Shown here piece by piece: positions 38,296 to 52,763 of a stretch of 64,000 bases of DNA (position 1 is the first letter of the stretch; each line of letters begins with the position of its first letter). The stretch is from Pithys albifrons albifrons (lineage: Eukaryota > Chordata > Aves > Passeriformes > Thamnophilidae). The stretch covers positions 33,111,724 to 33,175,723 of the forward strand of contig NC_092463.1 of the NCBI RefSeq assembly GCF_047495875.1, given 5' to 3'. The notes under the pieces were generated by a model. It searched no databases. It was given only the letters and a program-made list of their open reading frames with translations, and was not told where the DNA came from. A program made the translations under genes and the position numbers.

Positions 38296-39581
38296 ATGAC
38301 CAAAAGGCTTTAAGTGACCAAGGCACTCTGGCTAGAACCAATTTGCTCACTTAACACACAGATTCCAGCTCTAAAATTACATAAAAAAAGGTACCATTGT
38401 GACTAGCATTGGTTCAGCAGCCAAACAATACACTTCTACAAATTACTTATCACAAAAGTGTCTGAAAACAAGGTGAATAATGTACAAGATTCAGGGTAAC
38501 AAGATTTTTGAGCTTGGAGTTTTCAGATAACAGGTTTCTGAGAGTGAGGCAGAACTTTCTGCTGAGGAAGGCAGGGGAGTGGTACAGTCCATCTGATCCT
38601 GATGCATAAAGAAACTGCCTGGACCTTTATATGTAAGTTCTGAGAAAAAGTAGTGAATATTCCATATGCACCTTCCAGTTTTACTAGGATTCTGACAATT
38701 CCTGTCAACCTTTTTACTCTGAATATTTAACAGAGACTTTCATCTTTTCATGGCTTGAATTCTCCACTCTCCCTTGAAGACAAATCAAGAATGTTAACAG
38801 ACACAATGAATGAAGGCAGAAATATTGCTGTTCCTACCTTTCTAACATGGAAAAATGCATCACTATGAACTGTGATTAAAACAAGTTATGCAATTTGTCA
38901 ATCCAACTGCTGGTAAGCAAAAGTAACTCATGGCTTATATTTTCAGGATAGCATAATAACAATGCTAATTGCTTCATCTTCAAAGAACCACGCTCTGTTT
39001 TTCCAATCACTTTTTCAGCAAGATACTGCTAAAAGAGATTGTTTGGTTTTTTTACCCAAGGTAACATGACACTCATTACAGTAAAAAAGCAAGAATATCT
39101 AAATATCCTTGACACCATTGAATACATTTTACTTAATATATGAAACAAAAAGACATTCAAGCAAAACAAAAAAAGATCAGAAATGTGCAGCTTACTTTGC
39201 AAAGACTTAAGTCTTCCTTGTCCACAAAATCTTTGGATTATTTCTTCTCCAATATCTTAAGAGTTGACTTAATCCTGTGCATGAGAAGTTTATTCTTTTG
39301 CAGCTTTTATATTTCACAGTATACTTCTAAGTATATATTCTAATAAAATTTATATCCCTTCTAAGTGCAGAACAAATAAATTAATTGGAATTAATTTTCT
39401 TCAGGTGTACTGTAGATTAATTTTACATACCACAGATACTGCACAGATACTGTTACCTAAGAAGTTAACAATTGTAAAAATGGGAAGGAACAGCATTTAT
39501 GCTGAAAAACAGAAATTATTTGTAGACAGTAGTGTGAGACATTGGATTTTTGTATTGGTTATTGGCTCAGACCAACTCAAA

Positions 39582-40053
39582 TGTGTGTGTGTAGGGAGAT
39601 GGGACAGGTCAAATTTCATGAAGGTGGACTAATGTCCTATTCCACGCCCCAGCCTCTTGGCAGCCACAGGGAGCCAGAGCAGATAAAAGCAGCACCACGT
39701 GGCCATCAAGTGGTCATGGCCCTGCCATCTCCTGGCCTCCTGGCAGCTGGATCTACACTGGACCTGGGGTGGTGGCTATAGTTCTCTCTTTTTCTCTCTT
39801 TCTTTATTACTTCTTCTTCTCCTCTTAATCTCCTTTCTTGGTATTTGGGTATCTTGAAGCAGGATGGGCTGGATTTTGCTAAGTTTTACAGGTTATCATG
39901 TGCTAAGTCCTCGCTTTGCAAAATCTTTTATTTTGGTTGAATGTTGCTTTAAACTTTTGCCAAGTTCCCTTATTTTCTAAAGTTACCCAGTAAAAGTGTG
40001 TTATCTGACCTCCTGAGAAACGTGTGCAGCATCTTCTCCTGTGCGCTCTCTCA
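39582..40053 (+). mobile_element. Probable second endogenous-retrovirus LTR (solo)
   Basis: A block of different composition. It has a GC-richer start (cacgccccagcctcttggcagcc), a 'cagataaaagcagc' TATA-like site, a long CT-rich tract near 39782-39835 (ctctctttttctctctttc), 'cctttcttggta' and a T-rich end with 'acccagtaaaa'. This order resembles songbird ERV LTRs I have seen. The ends (TG..CA) are guesses, and no convincing target duplication was found. Its family is not assigned. Confidence 0.4.
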
Positions 40054-40749
40054 AGGTATAAAAAACTGAAGGCCTTTTTAATAGATCCAGCAAAAAAAAT
40101 TGGACACTTGCATATTTTTAAAATAAACCCCTTTTGATAAGCTCATGGAGCAAGCCTGGGGTCTTAGAAGTTGCTAATGAGGTTTGATAGGTATTGCTAT
40201 CACTTTAATTTGTAAATGTTCATCTAGTGGAAAACAATAAGTTTTTTTGACTTTTCTCTAAAGTTACTGGGTGGCTTGAAAAGATACTGCATAACAGACA
40301 TACAAGCATGCTCAAAGAACAAAGTTTTGCCAGTGACTTAGCATATTTAGAGATAGTCATATATTTTGAAACATAATTAAAAAAATTAGTGGAATTTATC
40401 TTCCTACTACACTTTGAGTTCTTTTCTTTCATTCTAAAATGGTTTAAAGTAATTTAAAATATTGTATCTGGCCTCAAATCATACCACTGATAAGATGAAT
40501 GCACAGCATGCAGAAAACAGTAAGAAGCAAAGTTTTGTAGAAGTGATACATGTGATTTAGAAAGGAAAGATCCAAGATAAACATTCATCATATTATACAG
40601 ATACTTTGACCTTGATTCATAATTAACTTTACAGCTTAAAAGACTTTCTGATGCAGGAAACTTTGCTTTTTTAACTCTCAAAGAGTTTTTAGCAGAAAGT
40701 AGATCAGAATAAAACTGGGCAACACTAGGTGGAAAGTCTCTGAACTAAA

Positions 40750-40913
40750 GATTGCCCAGAAAGGTTGTGGGGTCTCCTTCACTAGAGATATTCAAGAACC
40801 ATTTGGATGCAATTCTGTGCCATGTGCTCTTGGATGACCCTGCCTGAGCAGGGAGATTGGACTTGATGACCCACTGTGGTACCTTCCAACCTTACCCACT
40901 CTGTGCTTCTGTA
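40750..40913 (+). repeat. CR1 3'-end fragment, sense
   Basis: It reads 'gcccagaaaggttgtggggtctcc', 'ctagagatattcaagaacc', 'gaccctgcctgagcagggagattggact', 'taccttccaacctta' and 'tctgtgcttctgt', the usual order of the CR1 sense-strand tail ending in its short octamer repeat. It lies just 3' of the EMC7 poly(A) region. Confidence 0.9.
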
Positions 40914-41116
40914 AATTGTATAGGCAGCAAACAACATAAAATTATTTTATATGAAACACATGAAAAGGTGATTCAATATTGAAAGGATGACTTCATTTCA
41001 GAACTCAACAGCAAGTGTAAAACATTAAAGACAATTTAAGACAACTCTACTATTATCTTTGAAATTTTTTTATACATTGTCTTTAGACATTCATTACTGT
41101 GAAGCACATCATATAA

Positions 41117-41387
41117 TTTATTTTAATTCTCTACAGAACAATAATTCAGTATCATCAATAACTTTATACAGATACAGTATTGAAGCCATGTCATCTTTTG
41201 CTTATTGTCAAGTACAAAACAGCTTATAACAGTCTAAAAAAAAAAAGCTACAAACCACACTTGTAGCATACTGTATTTTGTGTCTGGTTAAAGTTTACAG
41301 TAGTGGCTTTTTGATCTTTCAAGACAAATAAACATGACAGCACACGAGAAACAGTTGTGCAAACTCAGACTTAGGAGGAAGACTGAA
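41117..41387 (-). other. EMC7: EMC7 3'UTR with candidate poly(A) signal
   Basis: The minus strand downstream of the EMC7 stop has a canonical AATAAA at 41122-41117 (plus-strand tttatt), about 270 bases after the stop codon. This gives a short AT-rich 3'UTR. Longer forms are possible. Confidence 0.5.
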
Positions 41388-41540
41388 CTACCTCCTTTTT
41401 CCAGAACTACTTTTCCCTGCTTTACTGCTGCTACCACCAGACTTGCTGGAAGATTTTGAAGAGAAAAGTCTTGTCATGAATTCAGACACATCCGGTAGCT
41501 CATGGTTGGAATTCAGCATGTTCATTGACTGCTCCATTTC
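41388..41540 (-). CDS. EMC7: EMC7 exon 5: cytosolic C-terminal tail and stop
   Basis: The last coding exon opens after TGCATGCAG|GAAATG and encodes 50 residues and TAG. It begins [21 protein letters not shown] and ends in a Ser/Lys/Gly-rich basic tail finishing GKRR, like the mammalian protein. It follows the membrane segment of exon 4, so it should face the cytosol. The five exons sum to 729 bases, 242 residues, the same length as human EMC7, with all junctions in frame. Confidence 0.95.
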   Translation of the reverse strand, partial: EMEQSMNMLNSNHELPDVSEFMTRLFSSKSSSKSGGSSSKAGKSSSGKRR

Positions 41541-45228
<3,688 letters not shown>

Positions 45229-45348
45229 CTCATTTTGCCTTTTGAAGTTATGTCAACTCTCACAGGCTCAAATTTATGAGCAGGGGATATAACTTCCACT
45301 ACATAAGATCCTGAAGGTACATCATGAACCACAAAACTTCCATCTGTC
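45229..45348 (-). CDS. EMC7: EMC7 exon 2: lumenal beta-sandwich core
   Basis: A 120-base exon, phase 2 at both ends, between TTTTTTTCAG|GACAG and ATGAG|GTGAGC. It encodes [19 protein letters not shown], then [20 protein letters not shown], the core of the DUF2012 / carbohydrate-binding-like fold in the ER lumen. It differs from mammalian EMC7 by only a few conservative changes. Confidence 0.95.
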
Positions 45349-48215
45349 CTGAAAAAAACAGTAAGTTGCGCTACATTTTATGCTCCAGCATACAAGAAAG
45401 GGTGCTCTGCAACTTTTTAAAAGAAATTGTGATACTATCATGTTATATTATACATCTTTATTAACAGTAATGACCAAAAGAAAAATTTTAATCACAAAGC
45501 ACTCACAATATCAAACCCCTTAGGATCATCAATGTATGCCACAACAGTAGCAGAAATTACTAGTTACATTAAAGATTTTGCTGCACTCTCAAGTTATTGT
45601 CTTGCTGGGGGAATAATTTAACAGCCCAAGTAAGATCTGAAATAGTTACATTTCATGTATTACAGTGATAGCAGAAGTAACTGACACCTCCTTCCTCCTT
45701 CTGAAATAGTCTACTTTGCTTCAGTACTTGTGCTGGAAGCAAAACTTTCCCCAAACTGACAACTGGCATAGTATGGACAGATACTTGGGATGATTTGCAA
45801 TGGACAAAAATGCAGTTTATGCCTTTGTTGCAAAATAGAGGCTTTTAATTTTAATTGCTCCCTTTAGGACTAGCCTATCATGGAAAGCCCAATCACGACA
45901 ACAAGGAAATTAAGACCTCTGAACATACACCCAGAAGGGATTTTGATATATATGTTAAAATATGAAACTGGAATACTCTGTGAAATTAGTAAAAGGATAC
46001 TTGAACGCTTCAGCACTACTTGTTTTAAAAGTACAGAAGTTTTCTTCCTGTGTGTTTCCAGAAGTTCCCAGTAAGAAAATCTTGGTGTTCTCTACCTTGT
46101 TAAAAGCAACGTCAATGGTATCTCTTCTAAAAATAAGACTCAAAGTTAAGTCATAAAAAAAGCTGTTCAAGGGGAAAAAACATAATGAACCCTGAGACAT
46201 TAGAAATATGCATCAGAAAAACAAATAAATGAACTCTCTTAAAAGTAGACTCTTAGAAAGAATTTTGTCCTTATGTCCTTCACTACAGCTCTCTCTCAAA
46301 GATGCACATCACTTAAGGCCCTTCCCACCGTTATGTGATGATTTGAAGCCCTATCTTATATTGCAACTGCTGTAAGGATGTTTTCCTAGGAAAATTCCTT
46401 TGAATTTTTCACTCTTTACAGTATCACTTTAATAAAAATTCCCTCTTTTTTTCTAAAGATGTATTTATACAACAAAGCAAATTCTCACTTCATAAACTGG
46501 TATCCAAGAATGGCTTTTTAGAAGAAAAAAGTTCCACTTTTACCAAAGTGAGGAAACTAATCAGATTTAAAAAGATGTAATCCTAGAGAATGACTCTTGA
46601 AATACCTAAAATAGCAGCTTCACAGTACCAAATAATTATTTTCATCTTCTTGATAACTGGAATGACATCCATGTAATAGATGACCAAGGCCTGCCTTAGA
46701 GGTGGTGACAAATATATCTTCTGATATACCAAAACCATTTAGATTTGTCACTGAAAGATCTTTCTACTGAGCCTGAAATACTACTTTTGTTTAAGAAAAC
46801 TTCTTTCTCTAACACAGTTCTTACTAAATATACATTGCCATCCAGTACTGTCCTCATGACAAGTGACAAAAAATCCCAACCAACATGAAATAATCTTTCC
46901 TAAAACGTACACTGCAAATCTACAAATATTTTTATCAAACTGAGCAATCCATTAGTTGCTTGCCTTTAAGTGACATCGATTTAATTTGATACATCAATAA
47001 AGACATGTATCAAATGAATGTAGCAATAATTTGGAATCAGGTCACGTGGTTAGAAACATGGTGCAGTGTTCCCTGGGATGCACCTGCCCGAGCAGGGCAC
47101 TTGAACCAGATGACCCACTGTGGCCCTTCCAACCTCACTCTGTGATTCTCTGTGCTCTTAACTATTTCCTGACATTTGAGAACACTAGAGTTCCAAACAA
47201 GCATTTTGAAATTTGCCAACTCCCATGGTATTAATTAAATCAGCTCCCAAATATGATGTCAGGCAGCATTAACCTCCTTGCACTGGCTTACAAGGTGCTA
47301 CACTGTCAAGGTTCTGCAGGATATGCACAGCAGGTAGAATCTGTTTTGTTCATCTATTGACAGAGCCCAGAGACAAGGGTGAGTTTAAATTTTATTGCAG
47401 AAGGATTAATTAAAAATTATGGATATTTATGAGATGGTGTATCTTAATTCCATCTTTCTCATTTCTGAACGCATTTTAAAAGCAATGTATTATACCATAT
47501 TAAAAACAATGAAGAGGATTTTAGATCTTTTACTTTTGAAACTATGCCATTTGTTCAATTCTTAATTCTGAGAATATCTTCTATGTCTTAGAATCTCTAG
47601 ATCCTTTGTTTATCTGAATATACCCACTACCACCTGAGATTGAGTAAGATAAAGTAATTCTTTACAGCCCCAACTGCATCTGCATGATGTGTGAAGCAAT
47701 AAAGCCATGTCCCTTGAACTGGTCATTGGTTCACTGAAAGTTTTTCATGGGTACTGAAACACAGGACTACAACTGCAACTTTCTTCCATGAGCAAACACT
47801 TATCCAGAGCTGGTAAATTCTTAGCAAAGCTGAGGTTCTTAAAAAAGAAATGGCAGAATTTGCACTAATAGAAGCTGAGAATGAACACTGTCCTTCAGAC
47901 AGTGCAAACACGTTTGGGTTTGGGGTTTTTTTGCTTTGCTTGTTTTGGGGTTGTTTTTAATTATAACTGAGTTACAATGTCTTTGATCGCTAAAACGCCA
48001 GCAGACTAAGCCATCAGTTTGGATACTCTGCAGGAGGCAGACGCCAAAACACTCAGCACTGCAGGGCTGGCCGTTCCTAGACCCTTACAAGGAACGGGGC
48101 CAGCATAAGGTCTGCAGCCCACCCGGGCCGCCCGCGACCCCGCGGGCCCCGCCCCGCCCGCGCCGCCGCCGCCACTCCCGGCCAGGGCCGCCCCGGCCCC
48201 GAGCCCGCCGCTCAC
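45349..48215 (-). other. EMC7: EMC7 intron 1
   Basis: A 2.87-kb intron between CTGAA|GTGAGC and TTTTTTTCAG|G. It holds a CR1 tail at about 47061-47155 in the opposite (plus) orientation. Its first 150 bases belong to the CpG island. Confidence 0.9.
47061..47155 (+). repeat. CR1 3'-end fragment in EMC7 intron 1
   Basis: It reads 'cacctgcccgagcagggcacttgaacc', 'agatgacccactgtggcccttccaacctc' and 'tctgtgattctctgtg', the CR1 sense tail with its octamer-like end. Antisense to EMC7. Confidence 0.85.
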
Positions 48216-48451
48216 TTCAGGAAGCCGACGTGCTCCTCCCCGTCCACCAGCACCCGGGCCCCCGCGATCCAGTCTTGCGGCTTCACCCCGGGCACCACGG
48301 CCCGGCCCTCGATCTTAAACCGCTCCCCGGGGCCCGCGCCGCCCGGCGGCTCCGCCGGCCCGAGCAGCTCCGATCCGCGGACGCGGGGGGGCAGCGGCGC
48401 GGCCCAGAAACACAGCAGCGCCAGGTACAGGGCTCCGCTCCGCGCCGCCAT
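48216..48451 (-). CDS. EMC7: EMC7 exon 1: ER membrane protein complex subunit 7, signal peptide and start of lumenal domain
   Basis: EMC7 is an accessory, lumen-facing subunit of the ER membrane protein complex, which inserts tail-anchored and multipass proteins into the ER membrane. This exon starts at the ATG at 48451 ([20 protein letters not shown]), a cleavable signal peptide of about 26 residues. A variable Gly/Pro/Glu stretch and the conserved [20 protein letters not shown] (residues 42-61) follow, then [13 protein letters not shown]. The reading frame stays open further upstream through GC-rich repeat DNA, but family length and the signal peptide fix this start. The donor is CTGAA|GTGAGC, phase 2. 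Full protein: 242 residues over five exons. Confidence 0.95.
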
Positions 48452-48648
48452 CGCCGCCGCCTGCGCCTGCGCGGGGCCGGGGCCGGGACCTGGGCCGGGG
48501 CTGGGGGCGGGGCCCAGGGCGGGGGGCGGGGTCCTGGGGGCTGGGCGAGGCCCGGGGGCCGGGACTGGGGCGGGGGCCCGAGCCTTGGGGACGGGCACTG
48601 GGAGCGGGGCCTGGACCTGGGGGCGGGGCCTGAGGCGGGGCTGCAGGG

Positions 48649-48937
48649 GCCGCCCATCCCACCGGAGCGTCCATCCCATCGGCGCGCACAACGTATCGGT
48701 ACGCCCATCCCACCGGCACGCCCACCCCACCGGCACGCCCATCCCACCGGCACGCCCATCCCACCGGCACGCCCGTCCCACCGGCACGCCCGTCCCACCG
48801 GCACGCACACCCCACCGGCACGCACACCCCATCGGCACGCCCATCCCACCGGCACGCCCATCCCACCGGCACGCCCATTCCACCGGCACGCCCATCCCAC
48901 CGGCACGCACACCCCACCGGCACGCACACCCCACCGG
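48649..48937. repeat. 17-bp GC-rich minisatellite, about 17 copies, upstream of EMC7
   Basis: Tandem units of consensus cacgcccatcccaccgg run for about 290 bases. The first two or three units are diverged (containing 'cacaacgtatcggtacg'). The rest differ mainly at 'cccatccc', 'cccgtccc' or 'cacacccc'. Because 17 is not a multiple of three and the unit has no stop on either strand, all frames stay open and spell 17-residue repeats such as [13 protein letters not shown]. These are not proteins with any support. The array begins about 200 bases 5' of the EMC7 start codon. Confidence 0.95.
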
Positions 48938-48960
48938 AACGCGGCGCGGGAGGCCTCCTT

Positions 48961-51900
48961 TGGTTTTCGATTTGTGAGCTAAAACAAGGGATATTTCCTG
49001 CTTAAAATGTTGAATGACAGAAATGCGAACCGGAAGAACATTAACGTGTAAGAAGTGGATGTATCTTCCTCGGTAATGTATCTATTTAAGGCATCCTAGT
49101 TTTAAATCTCACTAGGTATGCAAAGAGTAATAAGCTTTTTCTAGGACAAGCAGGTAACAAGCTTACAAAAGATTAAAATTGTTCATAAAATAAAGACCTA
49201 AAGTGTCATCTTTTAAGCAATGACTTATAGCACTCCAGTTTGTTTCTGATTGAGTACAATAGCATGAAAATGTGTTACCTATTCAGGAGACAGACTTACA
49301 GGAGAAACCACGAGGGCCGTCATACCTTCCTGGTCCCCCAGTTCCCCTTTACGAAGCACATCCTGTTATGACATATGTATTTATTGTCACGTTGTGGCTA
49401 CACTTGCTTCCTTTTTAACTATCTTATTTATGTCAGAGTTAATTACTGAACATGTGGAAAGATTATCATTAAACAAGATTAACCTGGTCATCAGCTGATA
49501 ATAAAAACATTGCATCACACTAGGCATGATTTAAAAAGCATGTCATCCCATGTCAGTGGGATGTTGTGAATTACTTGTCTGGCAGTATCTTTTAGCTGTC
49601 TTTACTTTGGAGACAACGATCTATGAGGTTCTTCTCTCATATAAGCTCACGAAACCATTAAACTCCAGCAGTCTGGGGAGTGGAAACCTAAGAATGCCAG
49701 AACTGAATAGTGTTAGAAGTACTTACCAATAGAACTACTAAGCAGTAGGATTTATGTTAAAGCCACAGACACAATACTTTTTCCAGTACAACATCACAGA
49801 GAGACATCATCTTCATAGTCACATCTCATGTTAATGTTTTTTTAAATGCAGTTAGTGTAAAAATGCTCCTATTTTTACAATATCCTCATGGAATTGTATT
49901 AGGATATTCTCAGACCACACAGAATGATCATGCTCTCCAGTTTTAAGGATTTCCTCAGTCAAATAATTTATAACCTACATAATACAGTTTCTTGGTTTAA
50001 ATCCTTGGAGAACCTCTCAGAAACCTCCCTTTGTTTTTTCATAATCTAATCTAAGAAACTTCTCTCTCTGTATTGTCCTGCTAACAAACTGAGAAGTTAA
50101 TTAAACAGCATCTTGGCTAGAATCTTACCCTCATATAGAAACCGTGACTGTGCTTGCAGGTTTCATTCCAGAGGAATATCCTTATATATGCCTAATTATG
50201 TGTATATATATATAGATATATATGTATATCTATATATATATACGCACATACATGTATGCGTATACACACACACACACACACATATATGCCTTATCCAATA
50301 GCTGCATTGGCATGCAACCTTTTCAATGTTAGGCATACAATTACTTGTCCACTTTCCATGTAACTTCCCCACATATTAAAAGTTTTATTTCATACAGATA
50401 AGTATTTTTATGTGTACACAACTGAGAAAATAATTAATTTGGTTGATTACTGCCTTTTTTTTAATTAATACTAGCAACAGCAGCAGCTCACTTGAGCGGA
50501 TTCCACAATGTTATTTAAGTTTTTATATTGTGCTGTGGGTGTTTGCCTTCTAGGTAAACAAGAAGAAATCCCAGAACAACAGTAGTACAAATAGAAACCA
50601 AGAAATAAAAATGTCCAGGTATGTATTTATCAAAATAAATAGTACACCACTTGGGAGATGCTACCTGTTTTTTTGGAAGGAATTTTACTATTAGAAGTAA
50701 GAAATTTTACTATTAGCAACTTGATTTCAAGTGAATATCTGATCAGAAGTCAGATAAAACTGCCAAGCAACAGCTTCAGTTCAACTGAGGCAACCGAACA
50801 ATTCTAACAACTCAAAAGTGAAATCAAGGATAACCTCCATGTTTTGTAGCTGTCTCTTCATTCAGAGATTCACTCCGTGAGTAACAGTTACATAAAAATG
50901 GCAAGTTTCTTAAAAGTTCTACCCCGCTCACAAGCAAATTTTTGGTTTTGTCTGAGTTACTTCAGCCAGCTGTCACTAACGCTACAGAACTGTCAGCCAG
51001 ATGGATGAGAGCTGACAGTCCCTAATGGGTTGAACAAAGAGGTCTAGATTAATGTAATGCCATCACACTGATAACACTGAAATCTGTGTCTCCAGATTCT
51101 TGTCACTTTTGGTTTCACATAGAAACTGAAAAAGCAGAGGAGACCTATTAAGTCCCTTAGAAAAAACAGCAAAATGCAAGACCATTGTAGCTGTTTCTGA
51201 GTGATTAAGTGGTTTGGGATACTCTTGGATACTCTTAAGTAGCAAGAGGTTTTTAATCCCGTGAGGATAAAAGGAGTTTGCAAAAAACATATCAGAACTT
51301 ACTTTTGCACTGAATCTTTTTCACAATTAGAATGCTCACAAAACTGGCGATGTGTATTTTTGCTTCCAGGTCACCATTAACAAAGCATTTAATTCACCTT
51401 CGAACATTGCAGTGCAATTGCTCTGAACACTTCTGTTCCCATAAAGCTGCTAGTGCCTTGGCTAGTGTTTAAATATTTGCCTTTGAAAACAAATGTGATC
51501 CTGTTACTGATACTGGTTTCCTTCAATACACTGGACCACAAACAGCAGCAGCCCAAAATTTGTTTTGTGCATGACTCAGCCTGCAATACGCAGACTTTGA
51601 CCAGACAAGCAGGGAGAACCTTCAGCCATCTGCCTCCAGTCTTAGCATAATCTTTGAGTCAGTCCCCCGATATAGGTACACGGATAACACCACCAGATGA
51701 GTAATGCTGGTTCACATATGTTCAGTGGAAGCAAAGACACAATCCTTGCTGACTTGAAGAATAAATAACAACATGTGCATAGTAATACTCATAGCGACAC
51801 TGTATTTGTTTTTTAAGAAACTAATCAGAGGTGAGAAGAAATCAAAATGCCCAGCCAAGCGAGCAGATTTACGAGACTACACAAGTGAAGGTAGGTGGAA

Positions 51901-52310
51901 GAATTTGACATAAAGGTACAGTGAAAGGCCACAGGCAGGTAACTCATTTACTCAGCTATCTCCTTCCCAAGCAGTTTTAACTGTGATTAAACATAGAATT
52001 AACAAAAATTGTCTGCACATCTCTCAGCACTAGTTTTTTGGTTGTTTTTTTTTTTGTTTGTTTGGTTGGTTGGTTTTTTAAATACATTTATTATAGCGTG
52101 GAATCATAATGCCATCTACTGGCAGTTTCCTTTGCTACACAAGAAACAGTAAGAACACGGCCAGAACACATCAGGATTTCAGCCTGGATTCAGCGACTGT
52201 CTTTTTCTTGTCCTCAATATAAGATGCCCTGAGAGGGTCCTACACTGACTTGGGGCAGAAATGCACACAGGCCACCATCTTCAGCTGCTTCAGAATCCCA
52301 ATCTGCTTCA
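48961..52310. other. Intergenic region right of the EMC7 promoter; no gene recognised
   Basis: AT-rich DNA with a TA/CA microsatellite at about 50200-50286 and only short chance frames. If KATNBL1 follows EMC7 as in mammals, its 3' end should lie to the right on the minus strand, but I found no recognisable KATNBL1 residues here. Confidence 0.5.
50200..50286. repeat. Compound TA/CA microsatellite
   Basis: A run of tata/gata/tgta words passes into 'acgcacatacatgtatgcgtat' and then a (ca)n tract ending in 'catatatg'. It includes self-complementary stretches. Low complexity, likely length-variable. Confidence 0.9.
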
Positions 52311-52315
52311 AACAG

Positions 52316-52763
52316 ATTGCTTGTCGAAAGAAGGGCAATGAAGGTGGTGAAGGGTCTGGAGCACAAGACTCATGAAAAGCAGCTGAGAGAGCTGGGGTTG
52401 TTCAGCTTGGAGAAAAGGAGGCTCAGGAGAGACATTATTGTTTTCTACAACTACCTGAAAAGAGGTTGTAGAAAGGTTGGGGGGCAATATTTTCTCCCAA
52501 GTAACTTGTGACAGGAAGAAACTTCCTCAAATTGTGCCAGAGGAGATTTAGATTGGACATTAGAAAAAATTTCTTCACCAAAAGGATTGCTAAGCATTGG
52601 AATAGGCTACCCAGGGAAGCAGTGGAATCCCCATCTCTGGAGGTATTTAAAAGATATGCAGGTGTGGTGCTTAGGGACCTGATTTAGTGGTGGACTAGCA
52701 ATGTTAGGTTATGGGCTGGATTTGATGATCTAAAAGGTCTTTGGAAACTTAATGACTCTGTGT
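52316..52763 (+). mobile_element. CR1 LINE 3' fragment, sense
   Basis: About 450 bases follow the CR1 sense strand. In order: 'ggtgaagggtctggagcacaa', 'cagctgagagagctggggttgttcagc', 'ggagaaaaggaggctcaggagag', 'ggctacccagggaagcagtgga', and a tail 'ggtctttggaaacttaatgactctgtg'. It is 5'-truncated with a broken ORF2 remnant. Confidence 0.92.

Larger units (their letters stand above)
38296..41116. other. Intergenic region 3' of EMC7 with a second LTR-like element and a CR1
   Basis: No protein-coding gene recognised. The two notable contents, an LTR-like stretch at about 39582-40053 and a CR1 tail at 40750-40913, are listed separately. The rest is AT-rich. Confidence 0.55.
48040..48960. promoter_or_regulatory. 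EMC7: CpG island and promoter of EMC7
   Basis: Dense CpG and GC-boxes (several gggcggggcc-type Sp1-like sites between 48480 and 48650) surround EMC7 exon 1 and its upstream DNA, ending in the 17-bp minisatellite. No TATA box was seen, as is common for housekeeping genes. The G-runs on the plus strand at 48475-48650 could form G-quadruplexes. Long open frames on both strands here are products of base composition. Confidence 0.75.

Noticed and set aside
48649..48937. Possible CRISPR-like array
   Set aside because: The units are directly adjacent with no unique spacers, and the setting is a vertebrate promoter: it is a minisatellite.
48212..48982. Frames of 130-250 codons through the minisatellite, with 17-residue repeats
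   Set aside because: A 17-bp unit lacking stops keeps every frame open. One frame runs into EMC7 exon 1, but the EMC7 start is fixed by its signal peptide and family length.
50113..50301. Tyr/Ile/His-rich 62-codon frame
   Set aside because: It is translated TA/CA microsatellite.
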